A model generated the notes under the pieces. It did no database searches. It was not told the origin of the DNA and was given only the letters and a program-made list of their open reading frames with translations. A stretch of 64,000 bases of DNA, taken from assembly GCA_001725325.1 (NCBI GenBank), contig MEFY01000002.1, positions 186,001 through 250,000 on the forward strand, in the 5' to 3' direction. Source of the DNA: Leifsonia sp. SCN 70-46 (GTDB taxonomy: Bacteria; Actinomycetota; Actinomycetes; Actinomycetales; Microbacteriaceae). Position numbers and translations under genes: made by a program. This document shows, piece by piece, positions 1 to 9,877 of the stretch; within the stretch, counting starts at the first letter, position 1; each line of letters opens with the position of its first letter.

Positions 1-248
1 GGGTCGTGGATCCACGCGAGCACGGGTGCCGTGATGCCCGCGGCGCGCAGCTCGTGCGCCTCGGCGAGGTCGGCCACGCCGAGCCACGCCGCTCCGCCCT
101 CGAGCGCCGCGCGCGCGGCGGGCACCGCGCCGTGGCCGTAGCCGTTGGCCTTGACGACGGCCATGGCATCGACCCCCGCGAGCCCGCGCAGCAGCTGGAC
201 GTTGCCCGCGATCGCCCCCAGGTCGACGCGCGCCTCGCGCATGCTCAT
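1..248 (-). CDS. alr: alanine racemase, N-terminal part (runs off window)
   Basis: Alanine racemase makes D-alanine for peptidoglycan using pyridoxal phosphate. Only about 82 N-terminal residues are inside the window; the gene continues past base 1. The visible part has the family's opening strand and the PLP-lysine motif [13 protein letters not shown], followed by [17 protein letters not shown], typical of the barrel. The ATG at 248 overlaps the acpS stop codon as ATGA, so translation is probably coupled to acpS; a second in-frame ATG lies at 242. It is the last visible gene of a leftward glmS–acpS–alr operon, which joins wall-precursor and carrier-protein functions. Confidence 0.93.
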   Translation of the reverse strand, partial: MSMREARVDLGAIAGNVQLLRGLAGVDAMAVVKANGYGHGAVPAARAALEGGAAWLGVADLAEAHELRAAGITAPVLAWIHD

Positions 249-609
249 GACTCGGCCACCACGTAGGCCACGGCGAAGCCCGCGTCGTGGCTCATCGACA
301 GGTGGATCGCCGTGATGCCCCGGGCCTCGGCTATCGCCTTCGTCGAGTCGTGCAGCTCGAACCCCGGGTTGCCGAGCTCGTCCGAGACGACGCGCATGTC
401 GTGCCACGTGACGCCCGACGAGTCGCCGAGCGCCTTGATGAGGGCCTCCTTGGCGGCGAACCGCCCCGCGAGGGAGCGCAGCGGCATGGGCGCACCGTCA
501 CGAACCTGTTCGCTGGGGGCGAACAGGCGGTCCTTGAGCGCCGGCGTGCGGATGAGCCCACGCTCGAACCGCGCGAGGTCGACGACGTCGACCCCGATGC
601 CGACGATCA

Positions 610-610
<1 letters not shown>
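245..610 (-). CDS. acpS: holo-[acyl-carrier-protein] synthase
   Basis: 121 aa, normal length for AcpS, which moves 4'-phosphopantetheine from CoA to acyl carrier protein. The magnesium-binding start [13 protein letters not shown] (Asp8) and the second signature [12 protein letters not shown] are both present. The ATG at 610 shares its A with the glmS stop (TGATG), and the acpS stop overlaps the alr start as ATGA, so the three genes are tightly coupled. CoaA, which begins CoA synthesis, is encoded just across the divergent promoter, a functional link through CoA supply. Confidence 0.95.
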
Positions 611-2463
<1,853 letters not shown>

Positions 2464-2496
2464 GGACTCGATTTTAGGGCCAGTAAGCTGTGGGAG
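2464..2496. promoter_or_regulatory. divergent leaderless promoters of glmS and coaA
   Basis: The 33 bp between the two start codons hold two TANNNT -10 boxes facing apart: TAAAAT on the minus strand (2476–2471, 7 nt before the glmS ATG) and TAAGCT on the plus strand (2484–2489, 7 nt before the coaA ATG). With the usual 6–8 nt from -10 to transcription start, both messages should begin at or next to the A of the ATG. Neither gene has a well-spaced Shine–Dalgarno. The -35 region of each promoter falls inside the opposite gene or promoter. Confidence 0.7.
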
Positions 2497-3444
2497 ATGT
2501 CCGACCCCGGTTCCGCCCACGGTCACGAGACCCCGTTCATCGAGCTGGATCGTGACGATTGGGCCGCTTTGGCGCCCACCGTGGCCTCCCCGCTCACCGC
2601 CACCGAGGTCATCGAGCTGCGCGGTCTGGGCGACGAGCTCGACCTCGACGAGGTCGCGGCCGTGTACCTGCCCCTGAGCCGGCTCCTGTCGCTGTACGCC
2701 GAGGGCGCCCAGAACCTGCACGCCGCGACATCCTCGTTCCTGGGCGAGCGCTCGCCCCGCACGCCCTTCGTCATCGGCGTCGCGGGCTCGGTGGCCGTGG
2801 GCAAGTCGACTGTCGCGCGCCTGCTGCGGGAGCTGCTCGGGCGCTGGGAGGGCACACCGCGCGTCGAGCTCGTGACGACGGACGGCTTCCTGTTCCCTAA
2901 CGCCGAGCTCGAGCGCCGGGGCCTCATGCAGCGCAAGGGGTTCCCCGAGTCGTACGACCGGCGCGCGCTGCTGCGGTTCGTGAGCCAGGTCAAGAGCGGC
3001 GTGCGCGAGGTGCGCGCACCCTTCTACTCGCACCTCGCCTACGACATCGTCCCCGATGCCGAGATCGTCGTGAACGCGCCCGACGTGCTCATCGTCGAGG
3101 GCCTCAACGTGCTGCAGCCCGCCGCACCGGGGCGCAGCCTCGCGGTGAGCGACCTCTTCGACTTCTCGATATACGTGGACGCCCGCACCGCCGACATCGC
3201 CCGCTGGTACGAGGAGCGGTTCCTGCGGCTGCAGCGCGGGGCGTTCACGAACCCCGCCTCGTTCTTCCACCGCTTCGCGTCGCTCACCGAGGAGGGCGCC
3301 CGCGCGCGCGCCCGCGAGATCTGGGCGTCGATCAACGAGCCCAACCTCGTGCAGAACATCGTGCCGACGCGGCCGCGCGCCGACCTCGTGCTGCGCAAGG
3401 GCGCGGACCACGCCGTGTCGAGCGTGCTGCTGCGCAAGGTCTGA
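2497..3444 (+). CDS. coaA: type I pantothenate kinase
   Basis: 315 aa, typical of bacterial CoaA. It phosphorylates pantothenate with ATP, the first and regulated step of CoA synthesis, in the cytosol. The P-loop is [12 protein letters not shown] (about residues 94–105), followed by [10 protein letters not shown] and RKGFPESYD, both diagnostic of the type I family, and the C-terminal [20 protein letters not shown]. The ATG at 2497 is chosen because a -10 box sits exactly 7 nt upstream and the family N-terminus ([13 protein letters not shown]) follows soon after. It converges on the small gene at 3452 with only 7 bp between stop codons. Confidence 0.96.
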   Translation: MSDPGSAHGHETPFIELDRDDWAALAPTVASPLTATEVIELRGLGDELDLDEVAAVYLPLSRLLSLYAEGAQNLHAATSSFLGERSPRTPFVIGVAGSVAVGKSTVARLLRELLGRWEGTPRVELVTTDGFLFPNAELERRGLMQRKGFPESYDRRALLRFVSQVKSGVREVRAPFYSHLAYDIVPDAEIVVNAPDVLIVEGLNVLQPAAPGRSLAVSDLFDFSIYVDARTADIARWYEERFLRLQRGAFTNPASFFHRFASLTEEGARARAREIWASINEPNLVQNIVPTRPRADLVLRKGADHAVSSVLLRKV

Positions 3445-3451
3445 CGCGGGT

Positions 3452-3700
3452 TCAGGCGGCGCGGGTCCAGTCGATCCGCAGCGAGGACGGGCGGTCGGGG
3501 TCGAGCGCGACCGGGAGAGCCGCGCCGGGGCGCACCCTGGCCCGGTCGGGGCGGGCGATCACGGAGCTGAGGGCCACGGGCATCCTCGCCCCTGACGGCA
3601 GCGTGACCGCGAGCCAGAGCTCGACGGCCACGCCCTCGATCACGCGGGCGGTGAGCCGGGCGGAGAGCACGATGCCCTCCGCCTCGACCCATCCGCTCAT
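3452..3700 (-). CDS. small protein with a β-type domain shared with the 131-aa protein at 4730
   Basis: 82 aa, not recognised as a named family. No signal peptide or membrane segment is visible, so it is probably cytosolic. Residues from about 23 align with the C-terminal half of the protein at 4730–5125: both show EL.L.V.LP.G..MPV, then RV..G..L.V.LDP..P..L...W.RA. That makes them paralogues. The ATG overlaps the stop of the upstream LAYTG gene as ATGA, so it is translated in the same operon as that surface protein. Function unknown. Confidence 0.75.
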   Translation of the reverse strand: MSGWVEAEGIVLSARLTARVIEGVAVELWLAVTLPSGARMPVALSSVIARPDRARVRPGAALPVALDPDRPSSLRIDWTRAA

Positions 3701-4560
3701 CGGAGTGCCGTGCGGCGGCGGGCGAACCACAACGCGAAGGCACCTGCGGCGACGAGGGCGACTGCCGGGGCGATGAGCCACGTGGTCACGTCGTCGATGC
3801 CCGTGTAGGCGAGGGTCGGCAGGTCGCCGTCCTGCGTGCCCCCGGGGTTGCCGGGCACGATGGGGTTGCTCGGGATGATCGTGATGGCCGGCGCGGAGAC
3901 ATCGATGGTCACGAGGATCCAGTCGCTGTCGATGTTCTTGCCGTCGGACAGGTAGTACGAGAACGTCTTCGTGCCGACGAAGCCGGGGGCCGGCGTGTAC
4001 GTCATCTGGCCGTAGATGTTCACGGTGACCTCGCCGGAGACGTCATCGATGCCGCCTACGTACGTCGGGTCGGCGTCGTTGAGGATGACGTCGTCGACGC
4101 CGGCGTCCGTGCTGAAGGTGGTGTCCATGGGCGTCGTGTAGAAGTCTGGCGTGCCCATGAGCTTGTGCGGCGGGGTGGGGAGCACCGTGATGGTGATCGT
4201 GGCGTCGTTGCTCGTCATGTTGCCGGCCGTGATGTTGTAGGTGAACGTCGCCACCCCGCTGAAGCCGGGGGTGGGGATGTAGCGGAAGCCGCCGTCGAGG
4301 TTGTAGTTGAGCGCGCCGTCCGGGCTGAGGCCAACGAAGTTGACCGCCAGGCCGGCGTTGCCGCCGTCGCTGTCGTTCGCGAGGAGGCCGATGTCGGCGC
4401 CGACGACGAGGTCGTTGTCCTGGCCGGCGACGTACTGGTCGTTGACCGCGGTGGGCGGGAAGGTGGCGTCGACGGCGTTGGCGGGAACCGCGGCGAGCGC
4501 CGAGCCGGCGATGACGAAGAGGGCTGCGCCGGTGGCGGCGAGGCGGTGGAACGTGGTCAT
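3697..4560 (-). CDS. secreted LAYTG-anchored surface protein with two cadherin/Big_9-like repeats
   Basis: 287 aa. The N-terminus is a signal peptide (basic start, hydrophobic ALFVIAGSALAAV, likely cleavage near ANA-VDA). Two extracellular repeats follow, at about 36–130 and 137–232, each with the pattern ND.Y…LLANDSD…Y.P.PGF.G..TF.Y, typical of Big_9/cadherin-like tandem domains. The C-terminus is a sorting signal: DLPTLAYTG (LAYTG at 250–254), a hydrophobic helix and RRR. LAxTG signals are processed by class E sortases in high-GC actinobacteria; no sortase gene is in the window. A GGACA Shine–Dalgarno precedes the ATG. Adhesin or scaffold function is inferred only. Confidence 0.85.
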   Translation of the reverse strand: MTTFHRLAATGAALFVIAGSALAAVPANAVDATFPPTAVNDQYVAGQDNDLVVGADIGLLANDSDGGNAGLAVNFVGLSPDGALNYNLDGGFRYIPTPGFSGVATFTYNITAGNMTSNDATITITVLPTPPHKLMGTPDFYTTPMDTTFSTDAGVDDVILNDADPTYVGGIDDVSGEVTVNIYGQMTYTPAPGFVGTKTFSYYLSDGKNIDSDWILVTIDVSAPAITIIPSNPIVPGNPGGTQDGDLPTLAYTGIDDVTTWLIAPAVALVAAGAFALWFARRRTALR

Positions 4561-4592
4561 GAGGTGTCCTGTCCTGTTGGTGTGTGGCCAGA

Positions 4593-4637
4593 CTCCCGCA
4601 GCGGGGGCGGCAGCAGATGGGGAGCCGTTGCTCAACT
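4593..4637. promoter_or_regulatory. three-part motif upstream of the LAYTG gene, shared with 6780–6813
   Basis: Reading the plus strand, CTCCCGC (4593), GGCAGC (4609) and TTGCTCAACT (4628–4637) occur in the same order as CTCCCGC, GGCAGC and TTACTCAACT ahead of the second LAYTG gene. A related ATTACTTAGT lies at 4648–4657. They fall in the non-coding stretch ahead of a leftward surface-protein operon, so shared regulation, perhaps by the LuxR protein at 6859, is plausible. No convincing -10 box was found here. Confidence 0.4.
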
Positions 4638-4683
4638 CCGTGGGGGCATTACTTAGTCGGTGGGCGGGTACCCGGGAATGACG

Positions 4684-4717
4684 AGGGCCGGTCATCCCCT
4701 GGGGGACGACCGGCCTT
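4684..4717 (-). terminator. hairpin after the small-protein operon
   Basis: GGCCGGTC (4686–4693) pairs with GACCGGCC (4708–4715), and the inner TCCCC pairs with GGGGA, separated by single-base mismatches and a one-base loop. It starts 13 bp after the stop of the 131-aa gene and separates that operon from the next LAYTG operon. There is no T-run, as is common in high-GC actinobacteria. Confidence 0.65.
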
Positions 4718-4729
4718 CGTGGGCGAGGA

Positions 4730-5125
4730 TCAGACGGCGCGAGACCACTCCACCACGAGGGTCACGGGGGCCGCAGGGTCGAGGCTCACGGCGAGGCGGG
4801 AGCCCGCGCCCACCCGGCCGATCTCGGTGAGCGGCACGAGCGTCGTGGCCGTGACCGGCATCGGGATGCCCGCGGGGAGCATCACGATCAGGTCGAGCTC
4901 GATCACCTGGGCGCCGTTGACCTGGGCGCCCGTGGGGCGCGCGGCGGACACGGTGGCAGTGGCATCCACGCGCTTCGCCGGGTCGGCGGCGACTGGCGGC
5001 GCCATGGTCGCGTTGAGGGCGTCGAGCTTGGTCTGCATGCTCGAGAGGCTCGCGCCCACATCGCTCTTCTCGGCCATCTCGTCGGTCATCGACGTGAGCC
5101 TGAAGTAGCTGTCGAGGAAGCCCAT
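4730..5125 (-). CDS. hypothetical protein: helical N-terminus plus β-type domain
   Basis: 131 aa, unnamed. The N-terminus (MGFLDSYFRLTSMTDEMAEK, then a Met/Ala-rich helical stretch to about residue 42) looks amphipathic. The C-terminal 65 residues match the 82-aa protein at 3452 (IELDLIVMLPAGIPMPV … RVGAGSRLAVSLDP … VEWSRAV). No export signal. The ATG is 2 nt beyond the stop of the 122-aa gene, so the two are co-translated. It is the last gene of the LAYTG–122 aa–131 aa operon, mirroring LAYTG–82 aa next door: each surface protein is followed by a copy of this domain. Confidence 0.75.
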   Translation of the reverse strand: MGFLDSYFRLTSMTDEMAEKSDVGASLSSMQTKLDALNATMAPPVAADPAKRVDATATVSAARPTGAQVNGAQVIELDLIVMLPAGIPMPVTATTLVPLTEIGRVGAGSRLAVSLDPAAPVTLVVEWSRAV

Positions 5126-5127
5126 GA

Positions 5128-5496
5128 TCAGGCGCCCGCGTAGAGCTGGTTGAACTTCGCGCCGACCGCGGCGTCGTTCTGGATGCGGGCGGCCCAGCCG
5201 GCCTGGGCGAGCGCCCAGTTCGACTCGGAGACGCCGTAGGCCGACGCGACGAGGGGCAGCTTGGCAGCGTCGTAGCCGTAGGCCGCGATGCCCTTCGACA
5301 CCCGCACGTAGACCGTCAGGTCGACGCCGGCGATCGGGGTGAGGGCCTCCGCGGAGGGCTCCGCGACCGGGGCCGGTGCCATGGCTTGGGCCTGCTGCAG
5401 CTTCGCGTTGTCCGCGAGGCGGTTGGCGGAGGCGATCAGGTCGGGCGCCGCGGTGACCATGGCGTTCATGTCCTTGAGGGATTTGAGGAGGTTCAT
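5128..5496 (-). CDS. hypothetical protein, helical, conserved W..R…F..LY tail
   Basis: 122 aa, unnamed. Residues 1–30 form an amphipathic helix rich in Leu, Met and Asn; an Ala/Pro linker follows (about 37–52). The C-terminal half (VSKGIAAYGYDAAKLPLVA, then SNWALAQAGWAARIQND) is a small helical domain ending FNQLYAGA. From memory, similar tails occur in short proteins of unknown function, but I assign no family. No signal peptide. It lies 36 bp after the LAYTG gene at 5533 and 2 nt before the 131-aa gene, so it is an operon member. Confidence 0.72.
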   Translation of the reverse strand: MNLLKSLKDMNAMVTAAPDLIASANRLADNAKLQQAQAMAPAPVAEPSAEALTPIAGVDLTVYVRVSKGIAAYGYDAAKLPLVASAYGVSESNWALAQAGWAARIQNDAAVGAKFNQLYAGA

Positions 5497-5532
5497 GTCG
5501 TTCTTTCTTTGGTGAGGGTTGGGTAGGGGCGA

Positions 5533-6714
5533 TCAGGAGTTCTGCGCGCGACGACGCGAGTACCAGAGGCCGAGGCCCCCGAGCCCGATGAGGGCCGCCG
5601 CGGGAGCCGCGAGCCAGGTCGAGACGTCGTCGGTGCCGCCCGTGTAGGCGAGCGTGGGGAGGTCGCCGGGCGTCTGCGGGACGACCGGGATCTGCGGCAC
5701 GAGGCCGCCACCGGGCGCGCCGCCTCCGACGACCGGGGGCACCGCGACGGGGTTCACGACGATGGTGAGGGTCGCGAAGCTGCTGTATTGGGTGCCGTCG
5801 GTGGTGCGGTACTGCCACGTCATGGTGCCGACGAAACCGGCCGGCGGCGTGTAGACGAAGCTTCCGTCGGACTGCTGCACCTGCAGGTTGCCGCCGCCGC
5901 CGTTGACGTTGGCGACCGTGACCGCTCCGGAGTCGTTGGCGAGGATGCCCATGCCCGCGGGCACCGTGAGCACGGTGTCCTGGTCCATCGAGTAGAAGTC
6001 GTCGCCGACCACGAGCGGGGCGGGCGGCACCATGACGGGCGGGGTGCCGACCGTGATCGTGACGGCGGCGTCGTTGCTCTGGGTGATCCCGTCCGACGTG
6101 CGGTAGTAGAAGACCGCAGTCCCCTCGAAGCCGACGGGCGGCGTGTACGTGAAGCTGCCGTCAGAGTTCGCGATGACCTCGTTGTTTGCGACGGGGCTGC
6201 CGTTCGCCACCCACAGGAAGCCGGGGCCGCTGTCGTTGACGAGGAGGCCGGACCCCGCCGGGACGGCGAGGACCGTGTCCTTCGGCGTCGAGTAGCTGTC
6301 GTCCTCTGCGTGCAGCGGCACGGGTGCGACGAGGGGTTTCACAGTGATGTGCACGGTGACGGCGCTCCCGAGGTTGGTAGCGTCGCTCGAGTAGTACTGG
6401 AAGCTCGCCTCGCCGTAGAAGCCCGCGGTGGGCGTGAAGGTGAACGAGCCGTCGCCGTTCACGGTGACCGTGTCGGCACCGTTGTACGCGAACGAGTTGC
6501 CCACGTAGATCGGGTCGCCCTCGGGGTCGACGTCGTTGGCGAGGACACCGGGGGCGGCGACGGTGAGCGTCTCGCCCTGGTTGATCGTGTAGTAGTCGTC
6601 AGCGCCGACGGGCTGGACGCCCGAGGCGTTGGCAGCGGTGGCCCCGAGGAGGCCGAACGCGGTGAGGCCGACGGTCATGATGCCGGCGCTGGCGAGCTTG
6701 CAGGTGCTGTTCAT
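5533..6714 (-). CDS. secreted LAYTG-anchored surface protein with three cadherin/Big_9-like repeats
   Basis: 393 aa. Signal peptide at residues 1–31 (cleavage near ANA-SGV). Three repeats follow, roughly 38–125, 134–222 and 233–322, each DD.Y…VLANDVDPEGDP-like, then DGSF.YTP..GF.G, then a .TV.I.V strand. A Pro/Gly-rich linker (PVVGGGAPGGGLVPQIPVVP) leads to DLPTLAYTG (LAYTG at 355–359), a hydrophobic helix and SRRR. Its anchor segment closely resembles that of the protein at 3697. GGAACC lies just before the ATG. It is first gene of a three-gene leftward operon and divergent from the LuxR gene at 6859, which may regulate it. Likely wall-anchored by a class E sortase. Confidence 0.86.
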   Translation of the reverse strand: MNSTCKLASAGIMTVGLTAFGLLGATAANASGVQPVGADDYYTINQGETLTVAAPGVLANDVDPEGDPIYVGNSFAYNGADTVTVNGDGSFTFTPTAGFYGEASFQYYSSDATNLGSAVTVHITVKPLVAPVPLHAEDDSYSTPKDTVLAVPAGSGLLVNDSGPGFLWVANGSPVANNEVIANSDGSFTYTPPVGFEGTAVFYYRTSDGITQSNDAAVTITVGTPPVMVPPAPLVVGDDFYSMDQDTVLTVPAGMGILANDSGAVTVANVNGGGGNLQVQQSDGSFVYTPPAGFVGTMTWQYRTTDGTQYSSFATLTIVVNPVAVPPVVGGGAPGGGLVPQIPVVPQTPGDLPTLAYTGGTDDVSTWLAAPAAALIGLGGLGLWYSRRRAQNS

Positions 6715-6779
6715 GATGGTTCCCTTGTCTGTGTAAGTGGTGCCGTCTTTCGGCGTGACTACAGACTCGGCCAACCTCG

Positions 6780-6849
6780 CTCCCGCGGGATGGGCAGCGA
6801 TTACTCAACTAATCAGAACCACTACCTAGGTGCCGCGGAACGCTAGACT
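6780..6849. promoter_or_regulatory. divergent control region between LAYTG operon and LuxR gene
   Basis: Holds CTCCCGC (6780), GGCAGC (6793) and the dyad ATTACTCAACTAAT (6800–6813), related to 4593–4637. Two back-to-back -10 boxes share bases: TAGACT on plus (6844–6849, 9 nt before the LuxR ATG) and TAGCGT on minus (6845–6840). If the minus box is real, the LAYTG operon has a leader of roughly 120 nt with the dyad inside it. The -35 regions are weak, which fits an activator-dependent promoter. Confidence 0.45.
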
Positions 6850-6858
6850 CCTTCACCT

Positions 6859-9477
6859 ATGGAGCTCTCGGCTGTGTGGCCGCTCGTCGGCAGGGATGGC
6901 CTGCTCGAGCGCATCACCGCAGCGCTGCGCTCCCCTGCGGCATCCGTCGTCGTGCTGTGCGGCCCGTCGGGCGTCGGCAAGACGCGGCTCGCGTCGGAGG
7001 CTGCCGCGACCCTCGAGGCCGACGGCTGGCTCGTCATCCCCGTGACCGCGAGCGAGACGATGTCCGCGATCCCGCTCGGCGCCCTCGCACCCGCCCTCGC
7101 GCGCGAGCCCATCGACCTGCAGGCCGCGTCCCGTGACTCGGTCGTGCTGTTCGAGCAGGTGCGCCGGGCCGTCGAGGGCCGGGCAGAGGGTCGGCGCGTC
7201 GTCATCCTCATCGACGACCTCTCGCTGCTCGACTCGCTCTCGCTCGCCGTCGTGACCCAGCTGCTCGCCGCGGGTGCCGCGCGGCTCATCGCCACCGTGC
7301 GCAACGGCGACCCCCTGCCCGACGCGATCCTGTCGATGTGGACGAGCAGCACCGCGCTGCGCATCGACGTGCCGCCGCTCGACATCGCGGGCTACGAGGA
7401 TGTGCTCGCGCAGGTGCTGACGGGCCGCATCGCCCACCGCACCGCCGTCGACCTGCACGCCATGTCCGGCGGCAACCCGTTGTTCCTGCGCGAGCTCGTG
7501 CTGGGCGCCCTCGCGGAGGGCCAGCTCGTGCAGGCCGAGGGGGTGTGGCAGCTCGTGGGCGAGCCCATCGGCACCCCGGCCCTGCACGACCTCATCCGCT
7601 CGCGCATGCAGCACCTCGACGCCGTCGACCGCGCGATAGTCGAGCGCCTCGCCGTGTGCCAGCCGCTCGCCCTTGCCGACCTCCGCTTCGACGGCGCTCG
7701 CAAGCGCGTCATCGCCCTCGAGCAGGCGGGGCTCGTCGAGGTCGTGGGCGACCGGCTCGACGTGTCGCTCGCGCACCCGCAGTACGTCGCGGCCGTGCGC
7801 GCATCGCTCTCGCGCCTCGAGGTGCTCGACAACCTGCTCGAGCAGGCCGAGGTGCTCTCCGCCCGCACGATGACCCCCGAGGACGAGCTGCGCGTGGCCG
7901 TGTGGCGCCTCGACGCGGGCGAGCCGAGCGACCCGGGCCTGCTGTCGCGCGCCGCGTACCTCGCGCTGCTCGCCCAGGACCACGAGGCGGTGTCGCGTCT
8001 CGCGAGCGCGGCGCTGCTCGCGGGGGCGCCCGCCGCCGAGATGCTGTTCCTGCAGGGCGAGGCGCAGTGGACCATGGGGCGCAACTCCGTAGCCCTCGAG
8101 CTCCTCGACCGCGCGGCCGCCGCCGACGAGGGCGACCCGACCGCCGAGCGCCTCACGGGGCTCATCGCGACCGCGCGCGCGAGCACCTACGCGGGCGAGG
8201 TCGGCGGCAACCGCAAGGGCCTCGAGCTCCTCGACGACGTTCAGTCGAAGCACCCGGGCCTCGCGAGCTCGCTCGCCCTCTCGCGCGCGGTGCTCCTGCT
8301 CAACCTCGAGGAGGCCGGCCTCGCGGCCGAGCAGCTCGTCACCGCGCGTCCCAACCACGATTCGCCCGCCGCGCGCGACGCCATCCTCGCGATGTCGACG
8401 GCGCTGCCGCTCGCCGCCCTGGGCCGCGCCGACGCCGCGATCACCGCGGCGCGCGAGGCCGTCGCGTACGCGACGGCCGAGACGCTGCCCGTGTTCCCCG
8501 TGCGGCGCGCGCAGATGGTGCTCGCGACCACGCTCATCCAGACCGGCCAGGTCGAGGAGTGCCGCGCCCTCGCGCTCGCCTCACTGCACGACGGCATGGA
8601 CCACGACGACGAGCTCGCGATCCGCTACGACGAGCTGCTGCTCGGCCGCTGCGCGCTCGCGCTCGGCCGGCTCGACACCGCGGCGCGCTGGTTCCGCGAC
8701 GTCGTGAGCGGCGCGAAGGCGCGCGGGCCCCTCGCCTACCGCGACCAGGGATCGGCCTGGCTCGCCCTCGCCCTAGCGTGGCAGGGGCGCACCGCGGAGG
8801 CCACCGCGGTCACCGACTCCCTCGCGCCCGAGTACGTCGCGAACAGCTCCGTCGCGTTCCTCGCCGTGCAGTGGGTGGCCGCCATCCAGGGCGACCGCGC
8901 CGCGATCCCCGCGATCGTCGAGCGCGCACGGGCGGCCGCGCAGCGAGGGCATCGCGTGCTCGCGTCGTCCCTGCTGCACGGCGCGGCGCGCCTGGGCGGC
9001 GCCGATCTCGCGATGCCCGCCCTCGTCACCCTCGGCAACGAGGGCGAGTCGCCCCTCATCGACCTGCAGTCCGCCCACGTGCGCGCGGAGGCACAGCCGA
9101 GCGTCGAGGCGCTCGTGACGATCTCCGAGCGCTGGGAGGCCCTCGGCCAGCTGCTCTTCGCCGCGGAGGCCATGGCCTCGGCCGCGGGCATCGCGCGCAA
9201 GCAGGAGCGCGGGCGCGAGGCAGCGGGCCTCCAGAAGCGCGCGGATGCGCTCGCCTCGAACTGCGAGGGCGCGGCGAGCCCGCTGCTCCAGTTCCTCGAC
9301 ACCGCCCAGCAGCTCACGAAGCGCGAGCGCGAGGTGAGCGGCCTCGCCGCGCAGGGCCTCAGCAGCGTGGAGATCGCCGAGCGGCTCTTCCTGTCGCCGC
9401 GCACGGTCGACAACCACCTGCAGTCGAGCTATGCGAAGCTCGGCATCCGCAGCCGCAGCGAGCTGACGGGCCGCTAG
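6859..9477 (+). CDS. LuxR-family regulator with N-terminal ATPase domain (LAL-like)
   Basis: 872 aa. The N-terminus has an AAA/STAND-type ATPase: Walker A GPSGVGKTR (about 35–43), Walker B VVILIDDLS (about 113–121) and the sensor-like MSGGNPLFLREL. A long middle region (about 330–800) is all-helical and TPR-like. The C-terminal LuxR helix-turn-helix is at 819–872 (LTKREREVSGLAAQG … SPRTVDNHLQ). Such proteins normally sense a ligand and activate nearby genes. It is divergent from the LAYTG operon at 5533, its likely target. A -10 box 9 nt before the ATG suggests a near-leaderless message. Its stop overlaps the stop of the facing glbN gene by 3 bp within CTAG. Confidence 0.9.
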   Translation: MELSAVWPLVGRDGLLERITAALRSPAASVVVLCGPSGVGKTRLASEAAATLEADGWLVIPVTASETMSAIPLGALAPALAREPIDLQAASRDSVVLFEQVRRAVEGRAEGRRVVILIDDLSLLDSLSLAVVTQLLAAGAARLIATVRNGDPLPDAILSMWTSSTALRIDVPPLDIAGYEDVLAQVLTGRIAHRTAVDLHAMSGGNPLFLRELVLGALAEGQLVQAEGVWQLVGEPIGTPALHDLIRSRMQHLDAVDRAIVERLAVCQPLALADLRFDGARKRVIALEQAGLVEVVGDRLDVSLAHPQYVAAVRASLSRLEVLDNLLEQAEVLSARTMTPEDELRVAVWRLDAGEPSDPGLLSRAAYLALLAQDHEAVSRLASAALLAGAPAAEMLFLQGEAQWTMGRNSVALELLDRAAAADEGDPTAERLTGLIATARASTYAGEVGGNRKGLELLDDVQSKHPGLASSLALSRAVLLLNLEEAGLAAEQLVTARPNHDSPAARDAILAMSTALPLAALGRADAAITAAREAVAYATAETLPVFPVRRAQMVLATTLIQTGQVEECRALALASLHDGMDHDDELAIRYDELLLGRCALALGRLDTAARWFRDVVSGAKARGPLAYRDQGSAWLALALAWQGRTAEATAVTDSLAPEYVANSSVAFLAVQWVAAIQGDRAAIPAIVERARAAAQRGHRVLASSLLHGAARLGGADLAMPALVTLGNEGESPLIDLQSAHVRAEAQPSVEALVTISERWEALGQLLFAAEAMASAAGIARKQERGREAAGLQKRADALASNCEGAASPLLQFLDTAQQLTKREREVSGLAAQGLSSVEIAERLFLSPRTVDNHLQSSYAKLGIRSRSELTGR

Positions 9478-9827
9478 GCCCCGACCACCTGCGGGCGCAG
9501 CACCTCGAGCCTGCGCTCGACCTCGGTGAGCAGCTCCTCCTCCACACCCAGATCGTCGAGGGTGACGATGAGGTGCCCGACGACGCGCGTGTAGGCGTCG
9601 TCGGTGATCGCCATGCCCGTGTGGGCCTCGCCGAGGTCGAGCCCGGTGAACAGCTGCGGGCCGTCGAGGGCGGCGGCGAGGAAGGCGCGCTGGTGGGCGC
9701 GCAGGCGCGACAGGTCGCGGCCGGCGAACCACTGCGCGAGGGCGTCGTCGCCCGTCACACGGTCGTAGAAGACGGTCGTGGCCGTCTTGATCACCGGCTG
9801 TCCGCCGATCTTGTCGTAGATCGTCAC
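9474..9827 (-). CDS. glbN: group I truncated haemoglobin
   Basis: 117 aa, typical of trHbN proteins, which bind haem and detoxify nitric oxide or handle O2. It starts MTIYDKIGGQPVIKTATTVFYDRV, with the phenylalanine-tyrosine pair expected at B9/B10. The proximal haem ligand is the His in SRLRAHQRAFLAAALDG, followed by the family's G/H helices (HTGMAITDDAYTRVVGHL). The start is GTG at 9827, preceded by GGAAGGA. Two perfect palindromes lie between it and glmM. I use the symbol glbN for the family; the physiological role is not proven. Confidence 0.88.
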   Translation of the reverse strand: MTIYDKIGGQPVIKTATTVFYDRVTGDDALAQWFAGRDLSRLRAHQRAFLAAALDGPQLFTGLDLGEAHTGMAITDDAYTRVVGHLIVTLDDLGVEEELLTEVERRLEVLRPQVVGA

Positions 9828-9877
9828 TGCGCTGTCCTTCCCATTGCCCGAGGATCGCAGCACGCGGGCGGCGTCAC

